Source: JAGCJX01 sp045638645 (lineage in GTDB: Bacteria > Bacteroidota > Bacteroidia > Bacteroidales > UBA932). Taken from it: DNA of 64,000 nt. The number at the start of each line of letters is the position of its first letter. The first letter of the stretch is position 1. Below are positions 19,394 through 28,794 of this stretch, in pieces. The notes below the pieces were generated by a model. It had not been told where the DNA came from, searched no databases, and saw only the letters and a list, made by a program, of their open reading frames with translations. The stretch is from assembly GCA_045638645.1 (NCBI GenBank), contig JAZUBU010000007.1, forward strand, positions 57,024 through 121,023. The letters run 5' to 3'. Position numbers and translations under genes: made by a program.

Positions 19394-22300
19394 TTACAAT
19401 TTCTGGATAACGTTGTAGGCTCCCTTGATGGTCCGTACCGCATCGACTGTCAACGTCAATTTATCTTTGTTCTGTTGCAGTACATACCTTTTCTTGTCTT
19501 TGGTGGAAAGCCGCTGCAACAGATCTGCAAACAGGGGCGACTGATAATAGGGCGACTGCTGGTCAAAGACAAAATAAGCCACCAGCTGCTCGTTTTTCAC
19601 ATCCACACGCTCAAAACCTTTCTCTCGAGCCACTTGACGCAGACGAACCACATAGGCCAATTGGTCCACTTGTTCGGGAACCGGACCGAACCGGTCCCGC
19701 AAACTTTCCAGGATCTTCTCCAACTCGGCCTCTGTTTTTACCGCATCCATTTCCCGATAAACACGGATTTTCTCAGACATCACGTTGATGTATTCGTCCG
19801 GAATAAACAATTCCAGATCGGTTTCGACTGTACAATCCCGAACGAATTCTACCGGCTCCTCTTTTTTGTTCTTCCATTCCTCTGGCATGACCTCATCGCG
19901 AACCTCCTCAAAAGCTTCGGCCAGAATCCGCTGATAGGTGTCAAATCCCATTTCTGCCATGTAACCGCTCTGCTCAGCACCGAGCATATTCCCCATACCC
20001 CGGATATCCAAATCCTGCATGGCAATGTTGAATCCGCTTCCCAATTCAGAAAAGGCCTCAATGGCTTTGATACGGCGCAAGGCATCGTCCGTCAACGTAG
20101 CCGTCGGAGGAACAATCAGATAACAGAAGGCTTTTTTATTGGACCTTCCTACCCGTCCCCTCAACTGGTGTAAATCACTCAAACCGAAATAATGTGCCTG
20201 GTTGATAATAATGGTATTGACATTGGGAATGTCCACCCCGCTCTCGATGATGGTGGTCGCCAACAACAGATCGTAATCCCCAGCCACAAAGTCCAATACC
20301 TTCTTTTCCATCTGACGGGGATCCATTTGGCCGTGTGCCACACAAATCTTTATATGGGGGACGATACGCAACAATATGTCTTCCACGTCCAGAATATCCT
20401 CTACCCGGTTGTGCACATAGATGACCTGACCTCCCCTACCGACTTCGTACTGGATAATTTCTCGAACCAACTCCTCTTCAAAGTCAATGATTTCTGTCTG
20501 CACGGGCAAACGGTTGGGAGGGGGAGTGTTGATGACCGACAAATCGCGTGCTCCCAGCAACGAAAATTGCAAGGTCCTGGGAATGGGGGTTGCCGACAAC
20601 GTCAAGGTATCCACCGCCACCTTCATCTGACGTAATTTTTCTTTGGCCGCTACGCCAAATTTTTGTTCCTCGTCAATGATCAATAAGCCCAAATCTTTGA
20701 AAATAAGATCTTTGTTCAACAAGCGGTGGGTTCCAATCAAGATATCTATCTGCCCTTTCTTCAACCGGTCGGCAATGTCCCGCATCTCGGCTGCTGTCTT
20801 CATCCGGCTCACATACTCGACTTCACAAGGAAAATCCTTCAAACGATCCCGGAAGGTGTTGTAGTGCTGGAGAGCCAAAATCGTCGTGGGTACCAAAACG
20901 GCTACTTGTTTGCTATCTGCCACCGCCTTGAAAGCTGCACGAATCGCCACTTCTGTTTTGCCAAACCCCACATCCCCACACACCAGACGATCCATCGGAT
21001 AAGGTTGTTCCATATCCTCTTTGATGGCTTGGGTAGCCTTGTATTGGTCCGGTGTATCCTCGTACATGAAAGAGGATTCCAACTCGTGCTGCAAAAACGT
21101 ATCCCCAGAAAATGCAAATCCCTTTGACAAACGCCGTTTGGCATACAAACGGATCAATTCCTGCGCCATATCCTTTACCTTGGACTTGGTCTGATTTTTC
21201 AGTTTCTGCCATTGGGAAGATCCTAATTTACTGATTTTAGGAGGCTTGGAATCTGCTGATTTGTACCGTGAAATCCGATGCAGGTTGTGGACCGAGACCA
21301 GGAGCACCCCATTGTCCTGAAATTCCAACTTGACCGCTTCCTGCATTTTCCCGTTCACCTTACTTTTGATCAAACCTGTGTACCGACAAATACCATGGTT
21401 GACGTGTACCACATAATCCCCGTATTTGAATGAATTCAAATCTTCAAGGGTCAGACGTTCGCTCCGTTCTACCGTCCTTTTTATTTTCACCCGTCGGTAA
21501 CGCTCAAAAATCTGATGGTCCGTGTACAGACATTGGGCCGTTTGCGGATCAACGAATCCCCCTTGTATGGTAAAATCCTTGAAATCCGGATGCACATCAA
21601 AGGTGGAAAGAATGCTACGCAACCGGTCGATCTGACGCGAACTCTCGCTAAATATAGTCACTTTCCATCCCTGTTCCAGATGGCTTCGGATGTTGTTAGC
21701 CAACAATTCAAAATTTTTATTGAATGCCGGTTGTGGTTGCGTCGGATATTCAAAAACCTGATCAAAAGCAGCTTGAGCAGCCTCCCCTTCGTACAGAGTT
21801 GAGAAACAAACAGTCGATCCACGATGCTCCTGGATACCAGGCACATCATTCAACAACGACTCCCGCTCCGTCCAAACAGTACATTTTTCCGGCGTTAAAG
21901 AAAGGGGACAAACCAAGGACTGCTCGCTATTTTCTACAAAGAGGTTGGGATACACCTCCACCTGCCCTACCTCCTCGACAGACCTTTGTGAATTGACATC
22001 AATGATTTTGATGGATTCCACCTCATCCCCAAAAAATTCTACCCGGCACGCTTTGTCATCGCCATACGAAAACAAATCCACCAGACCGCCACGCACGGCA
22101 AATTCCCCTGGCTGCGAAACAAAGTCACAGCGGTTAAAACCAGCACAGACCAACCAGGATTTCAAATTCTCAAATCCCAACGAATCCCCTTTTTTTATCA
22201 ACAGGAGTTGCTTGGAAATATGCTGTACATCCGGAACCAACTCCTGCATGGATTCTGGAAAGGTCACCAGAACCAAATAGGGTAATTTGCTTTCTCCCTT

Positions 22301-22630
22301 TTGAAAATCTTGAATAGCACCCAACGCAGCCGTCCGTTGGACTTTTTGGGATGCATCGTGGATCCGGGTTTTCACTCCTTTGTTTTCCGATAAGGGAAAA
22401 AAGAAAATTGCCCCTTCATCCAACAGATGATACAGGTCATTTGCACAACCCGCCGCCTTTTCCTTGTCTGCACAAACAATCCAATGAATCCCTTCCTTCA
22501 CAGCCCCGGCAATGGCAAACGAACGTGCAGAAGCATGCAACCCTTTCCATAAAATACGGACAGGTTTATCCGATTTCAACAAGGATTGCTGGATGGGTTG
22601 TAACTTGTTTGGGTTGGGTATAGTTTTCAA
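19394..22630 (-). CDS. mfd: Transcription-repair coupling factor
   Basis: A 1078-residue translocase that removes RNA polymerase stalled at lesions and recruits UvrA. All parts are visible: a UvrB-like N-terminal region (about 1-350), the RNA-polymerase-interacting domain around YGDYVVHVNHGICRYTG (about 400-420), the P-loop GDVGFGKTEVAIRA (about 555), DEEQ box, SATPIPRTL, the RecG-like RGRVGR motif, and a C-terminal D7 domain. The only usable start before the homologous region is TTG, preceded two codons later by a stop on the 5' side. It faces away from the candidate origin and is divergent from ruvB. Confidence 0.96.
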   Translation of the reverse strand: MKTIPNPNKLQPIQQSLLKSDKPVRILWKGLHASARSFAIAGAVKEGIHWIVCADKEKAAGCANDLYHLLDEGAIFFFPLSENKGVKTRIHDASQKVQRTAALGAIQDFQKGESKLPYLVLVTFPESMQELVPDVQHISKQLLLIKKGDSLGFENLKSWLVCAGFNRCDFVSQPGEFAVRGGLVDLFSYGDDKACRVEFFGDEVESIKIIDVNSQRSVEEVGQVEVYPNLFVENSEQSLVCPLSLTPEKCTVWTERESLLNDVPGIQEHRGSTVCFSTLYEGEAAQAAFDQVFEYPTQPQPAFNKNFELLANNIRSHLEQGWKVTIFSESSRQIDRLRSILSTFDVHPDFKDFTIQGGFVDPQTAQCLYTDHQIFERYRRVKIKRTVERSERLTLEDLNSFKYGDYVVHVNHGICRYTGLIKSKVNGKMQEAVKLEFQDNGVLLVSVHNLHRISRYKSADSKPPKISKLGSSQWQKLKNQTKSKVKDMAQELIRLYAKRRLSKGFAFSGDTFLQHELESSFMYEDTPDQYKATQAIKEDMEQPYPMDRLVCGDVGFGKTEVAIRAAFKAVADSKQVAVLVPTTILALQHYNTFRDRLKDFPCEVEYVSRMKTAAEMRDIADRLKKGQIDILIGTHRLLNKDLIFKDLGLLIIDEEQKFGVAAKEKLRQMKVAVDTLTLSATPIPRTLQFSLLGARDLSVINTPPPNRLPVQTEIIDFEEELVREIIQYEVGRGGQVIYVHNRVEDILDVEDILLRIVPHIKICVAHGQMDPRQMEKKVLDFVAGDYDLLLATTIIESGVDIPNVNTIIINQAHYFGLSDLHQLRGRVGRSNKKAFCYLIVPPTATLTDDALRRIKAIEAFSELGSGFNIAMQDLDIRGMGNMLGAEQSGYMAEMGFDTYQRILAEAFEEVRDEVMPEEWKNKKEEPVEFVRDCTVETDLELFIPDEYINVMSEKIRVYREMDAVKTEAELEKILESLRDRFGPVPEQVDQLAYVVRLRQVAREKGFERVDVKNEQLVAYFVFDQQSPYYQSPLFADLLQRLSTKDKKRYVLQQNKDKLTLTVDAVRTIKGAYNVIQKL

Positions 22631-23025
22631 TATTTTTTATTTTTTTCTGTTCATAACTACTTATTTTCTGTTCAAAAACCTCTTGATAAGTTTTCAATAA
22701 CTATTTTTTGATGCAGCGCTTTCTTGTATATCCACCCTACTCTTTTTCTTTCCAAATTTTCTGCCTGTAAGTTTTGGAGAATTTATCATCAGCCTTTTAA
22801 CAGTTCTCTTATAAACACAAAGTTATCAACTTTATTTTTATAATTGTTGAAAACTTTATATTTGATTGATTTTCTATTTGTTATACTATTTATAATTGTT
22901 CATAACCTGTTGATTAATTGTCGATATTTTATTCGTATGATTTTATCAACAGTTTCAACAGCCTTTATCCATCATGTATTCTATTAACTATAAAATAAGT
23001 ATATTTGTGGTTGAATCGATTGAGT
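22631..23025. other. Candidate chromosomal replication origin (AT-rich gap between mfd and ruvB)
   Basis: No gene is visible here. The stretch is markedly AT-rich compared with both neighbours and carries several 9-mers close to the DnaA box TTATCCACA: TTATCAACT (22823-22831), TTTTCAACA (minus, 22845-22853), TAATCAACA (minus, 22908-22916), TTATCAACA (22943-22951) and TTATCCATC (22965-22973). None is a perfect box. The + strand changes from C-rich to G-rich around this gap. Promoters of mfd and ruvB must also be in it. The origin call is an inference from these signs together with the parS site at 37978. Confidence 0.6.
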
Positions 23026-24060
23026 ATGGATTTGGGAAAAGATACATTTGATCCGCGACGCGCGGGCACTTACAAAGATAGTGATTGGGACGGAAAAATA
23101 CGGCCCCAAGGTTTTGATGAATTCAGCGGTCAGGATAAGATCATAGAAAATCTGATTGTGTTTGTACGGGCAGCTAAAGGACGGGGTGAATCCTTGGATC
23201 ATGTGTTGCTGCACGGTCCTCCCGGTTTGGGAAAAACGACCCTGGCGCACATCGTTGCCCGAGAAATGGGGGTCAACATGAAAATTACTTCCGGTCCGGT
23301 ATTGGACAAACCCGGGGATTTGGCCGGATTGCTCACCGGTCTGGAAGAAGGGGACGTCTTGTTCATCGATGAAATTCACCGTTTGTCTCCGATTGTGGAA
23401 GAATACTTGTATTCGGCCATGGAGGATTATACCATCGATATCATGATTGATAAAGGGCCTGGGGCTCGTTCGGTACAAATTGCCCTCAACCCTTTTACCC
23501 TGATTGGTGCCACGACCCGCAGTGGTTTGCTGACCTCACCGTTGCGCGCCCGATTCGGAATCCAGTCGCATTTGGAATATTACGACACTTCGGTGCTTCA
23601 AAAGATTATTACCCGTAGTGCTGCCATTTTGAATATCGGTATCGATACACAGGCGGCACTGGAGATAGCCTGTCGTAGCCGTGGCACACCCAGAATTGCC
23701 AATTCCCTCTTGAGAAGGGTACGTGATTTTGCTCAGGTAAAGGGCAACGGACACATTGATTTGGACATTACCCGGTACGCTCTGGAGGCGTTGAACATAG
23801 ACCGCCGCGGACTGGATGCGGTGGACCATAAGATTTTGTCCACCATTATCCAGAAATTCAAAGGGGGACCGGTCGGAGTGGGAACCATCGCCACAGCCGT
23901 GGGTGAGGATCCGGGGACATTGGAGGAGGTATACGAACCCTTCCTTATCAAAGAGGGCTTTTTGCAACGAACTCCCAGAGGCCGCGAAGCCACCACGTTG
24001 GCATACGAACATTTGGGACTGGTCCGTTTTAACCAAGCGAATACTGATTCTTTATTTTAA
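23026..24060 (+). CDS. ruvB: Holliday junction branch-migration helicase RuvB
   Basis: A 344-residue AAA+ motor that, with RuvA, moves Holliday junctions. Walker A is GPPGLGKTTLAH (about 60-71), Walker B is LFIDEIHRLS and the sensor is GATTRSG. The C-terminal winged helix contains LLRRVRDFAQ and ends PRGREATTLAYEHLG. The frame continues seven codons upstream to a TTG; I chose ATG 23026, where family homology begins. ruvA is not adjacent but lies at about 42 kb, as is usual in Bacteroidota. The Ntn hydrolase gene begins 9 bases downstream. Confidence 0.98.
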   Translation: MDLGKDTFDPRRAGTYKDSDWDGKIRPQGFDEFSGQDKIIENLIVFVRAAKGRGESLDHVLLHGPPGLGKTTLAHIVAREMGVNMKITSGPVLDKPGDLAGLLTGLEEGDVLFIDEIHRLSPIVEEYLYSAMEDYTIDIMIDKGPGARSVQIALNPFTLIGATTRSGLLTSPLRARFGIQSHLEYYDTSVLQKIITRSAAILNIGIDTQAALEIACRSRGTPRIANSLLRRVRDFAQVKGNGHIDLDITRYALEALNIDRRGLDAVDHKILSTIIQKFKGGPVGVGTIATAVGEDPGTLEEVYEPFLIKEGFLQRTPRGREATTLAYEHLGLVRFNQANTDSLF

Positions 24061-24069
24061 CCTATTGTT

Positions 24070-25284
24070 ATGCGTAAAAAGATTTTCATCATCACTTTTC
24101 TATTGTTTCTGACAAGTTCTGCTCTGTCCCTCTGGGCATGTACTTCGGCCATTATTACCGGTAAACTGACACCGGATGGACGCCCGTTGTTGCTGAAGCA
24201 CCGTGACACTGGAGAATTGAATAACCGCGTTGAAAAATTCACTGGAAAGAAATATGATTTCATCGGTCTTGTGGACAGTCCCAGTACAGGAGGATGTGTG
24301 TGGGCGGGAACCAATGGTGTCGGTTTTTCCATTGTAAATACTGCATCCTACAACCTGAAGAACGATGATGTGGAAGAGATGGATCAGGAAGGTCTTCTGA
24401 TGTTCAAGGCATTGGGAGAATGCAGGACCTTGAAAGATTTTGAAAGATTTCTGGACAAATACCCTCGTCCGATGCGTGTTGAGGCTAATTTTGGTGTAAT
24501 TGATGCGGAAGGCGGGGCTGCCTATTATGAGGTAAACAACACCACCTGGACCAAGCTGGATGTGAATGATCCCAAAATTGCGCCGGAAGGATTCCTGGCC
24601 GTTACCAATTTTTCCTACACCGGAAGAAAAGATGAAGGTATGGGGTATGTACGTTACCATACCGCCCACCAGATTTTGCTGGAGCAGGCCGTATTGGGAA
24701 ACATTACGCCGCATTGGGTATTCTCTCATTTAAGCCGTTCTTTCCGTCATTCCCTGCTCGGAATTGATTTGCGGAAAGATGCGCATCGGGTAGCCCCGGA
24801 CGGCTGGTTCATCGATCAGGATTTTATTCCTCGGAGAAGTACGTCAGCTTCCGTGCTGGTTCAGGGGGTAAAAAAAGGGGAAAATCCCGAATTGACGGTC
24901 ATGTGGACCGTGTTGGGTTATCCTCCGGTAGCCGTGGGTCTTCCTTTGTTTGTGAAAGCTGAGTTGCCTCAAGGAGTGGTTCGGAATAGTACTACGGGTC
25001 GCGCTGATTATTGTGACTGGGCTTTGGATGCCAAAAAAGCTGTCTTTCCTATAGAAAGGGGAAATGGCAAACGTTATTTCCGTTTTGATTTGTTACACAA
25101 TGGAGCAGGCACCGGCTGGATCCAACGGGTTGAGGAGAGCGAAAAGCTGATTCACCGCGAATTTCATCGTTGTATGGACCACTTCCGTCAACAAGGAGGT
25201 CTGGTCCAAGAGGACCTGAGTCAATTCTATCAAGTAGTACACCATAATCTATTCAATTTGTATGGAGCTCCAACTCTTTACTGA
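24070..25284 (+). CDS. Exported C45-like Ntn hydrolase (linear amide hydrolase)
   Basis: A 404-residue protein with a signal peptide (about 1-23) followed directly by Cys24 in WACTSAIITGK. In N-terminal-nucleophile hydrolases of the C45/choloylglycine/acid-ceramidase group, cleavage exposes such a Cys as nucleophile. The nearby LLLKHRDTGELNNR contains an Arg/Asp pair in the expected place, and GTNGVGFSIVNTASYN matches the family. Possible substrates are N-acyl amino acids, peptides or penicillin-like amides; I cannot choose. The 3' end overlaps the next glycosyltransferase gene by 23 bases, so the two are translationally coupled. Confidence 0.75.
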   Translation: MRKKIFIITFLLFLTSSALSLWACTSAIITGKLTPDGRPLLLKHRDTGELNNRVEKFTGKKYDFIGLVDSPSTGGCVWAGTNGVGFSIVNTASYNLKNDDVEEMDQEGLLMFKALGECRTLKDFERFLDKYPRPMRVEANFGVIDAEGGAAYYEVNNTTWTKLDVNDPKIAPEGFLAVTNFSYTGRKDEGMGYVRYHTAHQILLEQAVLGNITPHWVFSHLSRSFRHSLLGIDLRKDAHRVAPDGWFIDQDFIPRRSTSASVLVQGVKKGENPELTVMWTVLGYPPVAVGLPLFVKAELPQGVVRNSTTGRADYCDWALDAKKAVFPIERGNGKRYFRFDLLHNGAGTGWIQRVEESEKLIHREFHRCMDHFRQQGGLVQEDLSQFYQVVHHNLFNLYGAPTLY

Positions 25285-26515
25285 TACCTACCCGTATGGC
25301 TACGGAGAACCTTTTCTGGAAGATGAATTGCCTGTTCTAGCCGCTAATTTTGAAAGGATTGTTATTCATCCCTTACACAAGGAACCGGGTCCAGTTCGGG
25401 CTTTGCCGGAAGGTGTGTATCTGGATGAACCTTTGCTTGATTTTTCTCCGACAGACCGGAAAAAACTTTTGATGAAAGGGCTCTTCAACAAGGCCCCTCT
25501 TTCTTTGTGGGAGTATTTCCGCGGTGCGGCCTTTTTATCCAAATCCAAAACGAAGGTATTTTTGAGCTATTGGTTACTGAAAAGAAGCCTATGGAAAACT
25601 GCGGCTGAATTTGTCAAAAAAACAGGGGATCAGCCGGAAATCTGTTATTTCTATTGGGGAGACAAGACGGTTCAGATCTGGCCTGCCATCAAGCGTTGGG
25701 CACCCCAATATTCCGGGGTGGTCCGTTTGCACGGTTCCGACTTGTTTGAGGAAGTCAAGGGGTTCCTTCCTTTTCGGAAAGAATATTTGTCCGCAGCCGA
25801 TTTGCTGGTTCCTGTATCCCAGACAGGTGCCATTTATCTCCGCACCCACTATCCCTACTTGGATCCTTTCAAAGTTCAACCTTTTCCTTTAGGATTTTCC
25901 AATTCCACTCCTTATCAGAACAAACTCAATGAGGAGGGGGTTTTTGAGGTCGTCAGTTGTTCCAATGTTATTCCGTTGAAACGTGTACATTTTATTGCAC
26001 GAGCGTTGGATCGTATCCGAATTTCTGAGTTGACGGAAGGAAAATTTCAGAAAATACGCTGGACGCATTTTGGAAACGGTTACTCCATGACCCAATTGCA
26101 GAAGGAGGTTTTGTCCTTGAAAAACAATGAATTGGAAGTGGTCTTGGCTGGAAGGAAGGATCGGGCAGAAGTCTTACAGTACTACAAGGAACACAGCATT
26201 GATCTTTTTGTCAATGTCAGTACGAGCGAAGGCGTTCCGGTATCCATCATGGAAGCCATGTCTTTTGGTATCCCTGTGATTGCTACGGCTGTCGGAGGTA
26301 CGCCCGAGTTGGTTGTTGAGCAGGCAGGAATGACCATACCCCCTCAGATCAGCAGTACCGATTTGAAGGGGTATATCGAAAGTTATATGGCTAAAAGCTA
26401 CGAAGAACGAAGCAAGTTGTCTTTGGGTGCTTATCAGGCCTGGAAAGGACAATGGGATGCGGAAACCAATGCCAAAAATTTCACAGATTACTTGCACTCG
26501 ATCTTCAAGTTCTGA
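25262..26515 (+). CDS. Glycosyltransferase, GT4 family
   Basis: A 417-residue GT-B enzyme. The N-terminal domain begins MELQLFTDTYPYG. The C-terminal nucleotide-sugar domain (about 220-400) has VVSCSNVIPLKRV, the LFVNVSTSEGVPVSIMEAM segment with the EX7E pair and FGIPVIATAVGGTPELV. It should transfer a sugar from an activated donor to a lipid-linked or surface glycan. The start overlaps the Ntn hydrolase by 23 bases; the end overlaps the converging GH20 gene by 28 bases. No other polysaccharide genes adjoin it, so its pathway is unknown. Confidence 0.88.
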   Translation: MELQLFTDTYPYGYGEPFLEDELPVLAANFERIVIHPLHKEPGPVRALPEGVYLDEPLLDFSPTDRKKLLMKGLFNKAPLSLWEYFRGAAFLSKSKTKVFLSYWLLKRSLWKTAAEFVKKTGDQPEICYFYWGDKTVQIWPAIKRWAPQYSGVVRLHGSDLFEEVKGFLPFRKEYLSAADLLVPVSQTGAIYLRTHYPYLDPFKVQPFPLGFSNSTPYQNKLNEEGVFEVVSCSNVIPLKRVHFIARALDRIRISELTEGKFQKIRWTHFGNGYSMTQLQKEVLSLKNNELEVVLAGRKDRAEVLQYYKEHSIDLFVNVSTSEGVPVSIMEAMSFGIPVIATAVGGTPELVVEQAGMTIPPQISSTDLKGYIESYMAKSYEERSKLSLGAYQAWKGQWDAETNAKNFTDYLHSIFKF

Positions 26516-28716
26516 AACTCTGCCATGTATGCGTCGTTCACATCGGTTACAACGATGCGCACCGCTTTAACGGGTTGTTCGGGCAGGAAGGAAACTCGGT
26601 TGTACCGGAATTCCCCTGCCTTTTTGAAGTTTGTTCCGTCGGTTGAGTATTCTACATATCCATAGGTAACCCCGTAGAATGTGATTCCAGGACGTCCTGT
26701 ATCCACGGTAATACGGCCGCAGGTGACCGGTTCATCAAATACATAGGTCACATAATCTCCGGCTTTCAGGGTGCGGGTAGTGCGTGCTACTTTGGTGTAG
26801 TCATAGCAGCCCAACAAAGCATCCAGCTCTTCTTGTTTTCGGAAAGGAATGTTGGTTTCAATGGATGTTTTCGGTTGCAGGTATTGGTACAACTCCACGT
26901 TTTCTGCGGCCACAGCAATGCTGCTTACGGATTCACCAAAGAAGGAAGCAAAGCGGAAGTTTTGAGGGGAATCGGTGGCAATCGCTGCGCAGTAGACCGG
27001 AGATGAAGCTGTGGGTGCAGTTCCATCGGTGGTGTAGCGGATCACGACGCTCGGGTGCGGTGCTTTTACACACAACAGTTGGTTTTCGTAGCGAACTTTC
27101 GGGGGTTCCATCCGGAAGGAGATTCCCATGTGGTACAGTCGGGAGAAGTGTTTTTGGTACAGACGTTCTTCGAAATCCTGGTAGTCTTTTTCACACGCCG
27201 GTGTCCACCCTACTTCTGCTAAGGCGCAGGTGCGCGGGAACAGTTGGTATTCGATGAAACGGGCCGGATAAGCCAGTAGTTCGGTCCAGATTCCAGCTTG
27301 TACCCCCAGGATCTGGTCTTGGTATTTTTCGTCCGGGAAGAGGGATTGGGGATCGAATGAATAGGTTTTTTCGGTAGGAATGATCGCTGCCCAGTTGTGA
27401 CCTCTTTCTGCCGGGGTGTATTTCATATCAAAGTAATTGTATTCCGCCATTTGCATGATGGCACCATATCCCTTGTCCAGACATACTTTGACTTCTTTTA
27501 CCCCGTGCCATGCGGTAAAGATGGTCTTGGGATCATGGGGTTCACCTTCGGTAATTTCTTCCCAACCTGCCATGATTTTTCCATGACGGGCCAGGATTTT
27601 TTCCATTCTGTGAGCAAATTCATTCAAAAGGAAGCGGCTGTTCTCATACCCTTTTTCCTTGACAAGAGCTTGACAATGAGGACAGTTGTTCCATGAGGTC
27701 AATTCAACTTCGTCTCCACCGATGTGGATGTATTGGCTTGGAAAGAGGGCGGCCACTTCTTTGATAATGTTGTCCAGTATCTTGTAGTTTTGCTCACGGG
27801 CAACACACAATACATTGTCTGTTTCACCGTTCACGGTGATGTAGTCTTTGTCGGATTCACAAGCCATTTCCGGCATGGAACCCACCAGCGCACGACTGTG
27901 TCCGGGCAGGTCAATTTCCGGGATGATTTCGATATTCCGTTCTGCTGCATAGCGGATGATGTCCTTTATTTCCCGTTGTGTATAGAAACCGCCGTAGCGT
28001 CCGTTACCTTGGTGGTAGGCAGGCGGGGTTACCTCTCCGACCCCTCTCCAGGCTCCTTTCTGTGTTAATTGGGGGTATTTCTTGATTTCAATCCGCCATC
28101 CGTTGTCATCGGTCAGGTGCCAGTGCAGTCGGTTCAATTTGTGGGCTGCCATCCAGTTGATAATTTCTTTGACTTGGGTGGCATTGTAGAATGTGCGGGA
28201 TACATCCAGCATCAGACCCCGGTAACCGTAGCGGGGTTGGTCCTCGATGGTTACGCAATCTAGGGCATACTCACGCATTTCCAATCCTTGTGGTCCGTAG
28301 ATTTCAGCCGGCAGCATCTGAAGCAGGGTTTGGACGGCGTAGAACATTCCGGCATCGTCCGAGGCTGTCAGGCAAATCTGTTCGGGTGTGATTTGCAAGC
28401 GGTACGATTCGGGTGCCATGCCAGCCTGATACAGGAAATGAATTCCTTGTCTGTTCAGATCCTGTTTGGTAATAACCTTTTGGGCGGGCTGTATCGGAAA
28501 AACAAACAATTTTTCCCATCCGTTTTCTTGCAGCCAGAGCATTTCATCCTCAAATTGAGGAGCTGTCAAATAGGTGGAAAATCCCTTTTCCAGTACGAAC
28601 TGGCCCGCTTCTGGGCTGATGTTTGCCGGTTTGGGAACGATATTTTTCCAAGTTTCAGCGGAAAGGGTTCCTTGCAAGAGCAGGAGGCTGGTACAAAGCG
28701 AAAATAAATACTTCAT
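26488..28716 (-). CDS. Beta-N-acetylhexosaminidase, GH20
   Basis: A 742-residue exported glycosidase that removes terminal GlcNAc/GalNAc from glycans. It has a signal peptide (about 1-18), a GH20b domain (about 25-145) and the catalytic barrel (about 150-500) with the catalytic pair Asp335-Glu336 in HIGGDEVEL. The substrate tryptophan motif HWHLTDDNGWRIE is present. A chitobiase-like beta region and an F5/8-type domain form the C terminus. I chose ATG 28716 because the signal peptide starts there and a TATCTTTG box lies at 28756-28763. It suits a host-mucin or diet-glycan degrader. Confidence 0.93.
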   Translation of the reverse strand: MKYLFSLCTSLLLLQGTLSAETWKNIVPKPANISPEAGQFVLEKGFSTYLTAPQFEDEMLWLQENGWEKLFVFPIQPAQKVITKQDLNRQGIHFLYQAGMAPESYRLQITPEQICLTASDDAGMFYAVQTLLQMLPAEIYGPQGLEMREYALDCVTIEDQPRYGYRGLMLDVSRTFYNATQVKEIINWMAAHKLNRLHWHLTDDNGWRIEIKKYPQLTQKGAWRGVGEVTPPAYHQGNGRYGGFYTQREIKDIIRYAAERNIEIIPEIDLPGHSRALVGSMPEMACESDKDYITVNGETDNVLCVAREQNYKILDNIIKEVAALFPSQYIHIGGDEVELTSWNNCPHCQALVKEKGYENSRFLLNEFAHRMEKILARHGKIMAGWEEITEGEPHDPKTIFTAWHGVKEVKVCLDKGYGAIMQMAEYNYFDMKYTPAERGHNWAAIIPTEKTYSFDPQSLFPDEKYQDQILGVQAGIWTELLAYPARFIEYQLFPRTCALAEVGWTPACEKDYQDFEERLYQKHFSRLYHMGISFRMEPPKVRYENQLLCVKAPHPSVVIRYTTDGTAPTASSPVYCAAIATDSPQNFRFASFFGESVSSIAVAAENVELYQYLQPKTSIETNIPFRKQEELDALLGCYDYTKVARTTRTLKAGDYVTYVFDEPVTCGRITVDTGRPGITFYGVTYGYVEYSTDGTNFKKAGEFRYNRVSFLPEQPVKAVRIVVTDVNDAYMAEFQNLKIECK

Positions 28717-28744
28717 TTTTATCCCTTTTGTTTGTTTTATTTTG

Positions 28745-28752
28745 TATTTTTG
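28745..28752 (+). promoter_or_regulatory. -7 box of frdA
   Basis: TATTTTTG matches TAnnTTTG and lies 42 bases before the frdA ATG. Only 3 bases separate it from the opposing GH20 box, so polymerases for the two genes would compete. Confidence 0.6.
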
Positions 28753-28755
28753 CCC

Positions 28756-28763
28756 CAAAGATA
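28756..28763 (-). promoter_or_regulatory. -7 box of the GH20 gene
   Basis: Read on the minus strand, TATCTTTG matches TAnnTTTG. It puts the GH20 transcript start near 28749 and excludes the longer frame that opens at 28803. Confidence 0.55.
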
Positions 28764-28794
28764 ACACAGACAATATTTTTTCAAAAAAAATAAT

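Noticed and set aside
28717..28794. Hidden frdC between GH20 and frdA
   Set aside because: Only 78 bases; far too short for a cytochrome b subunit of about 200 residues.
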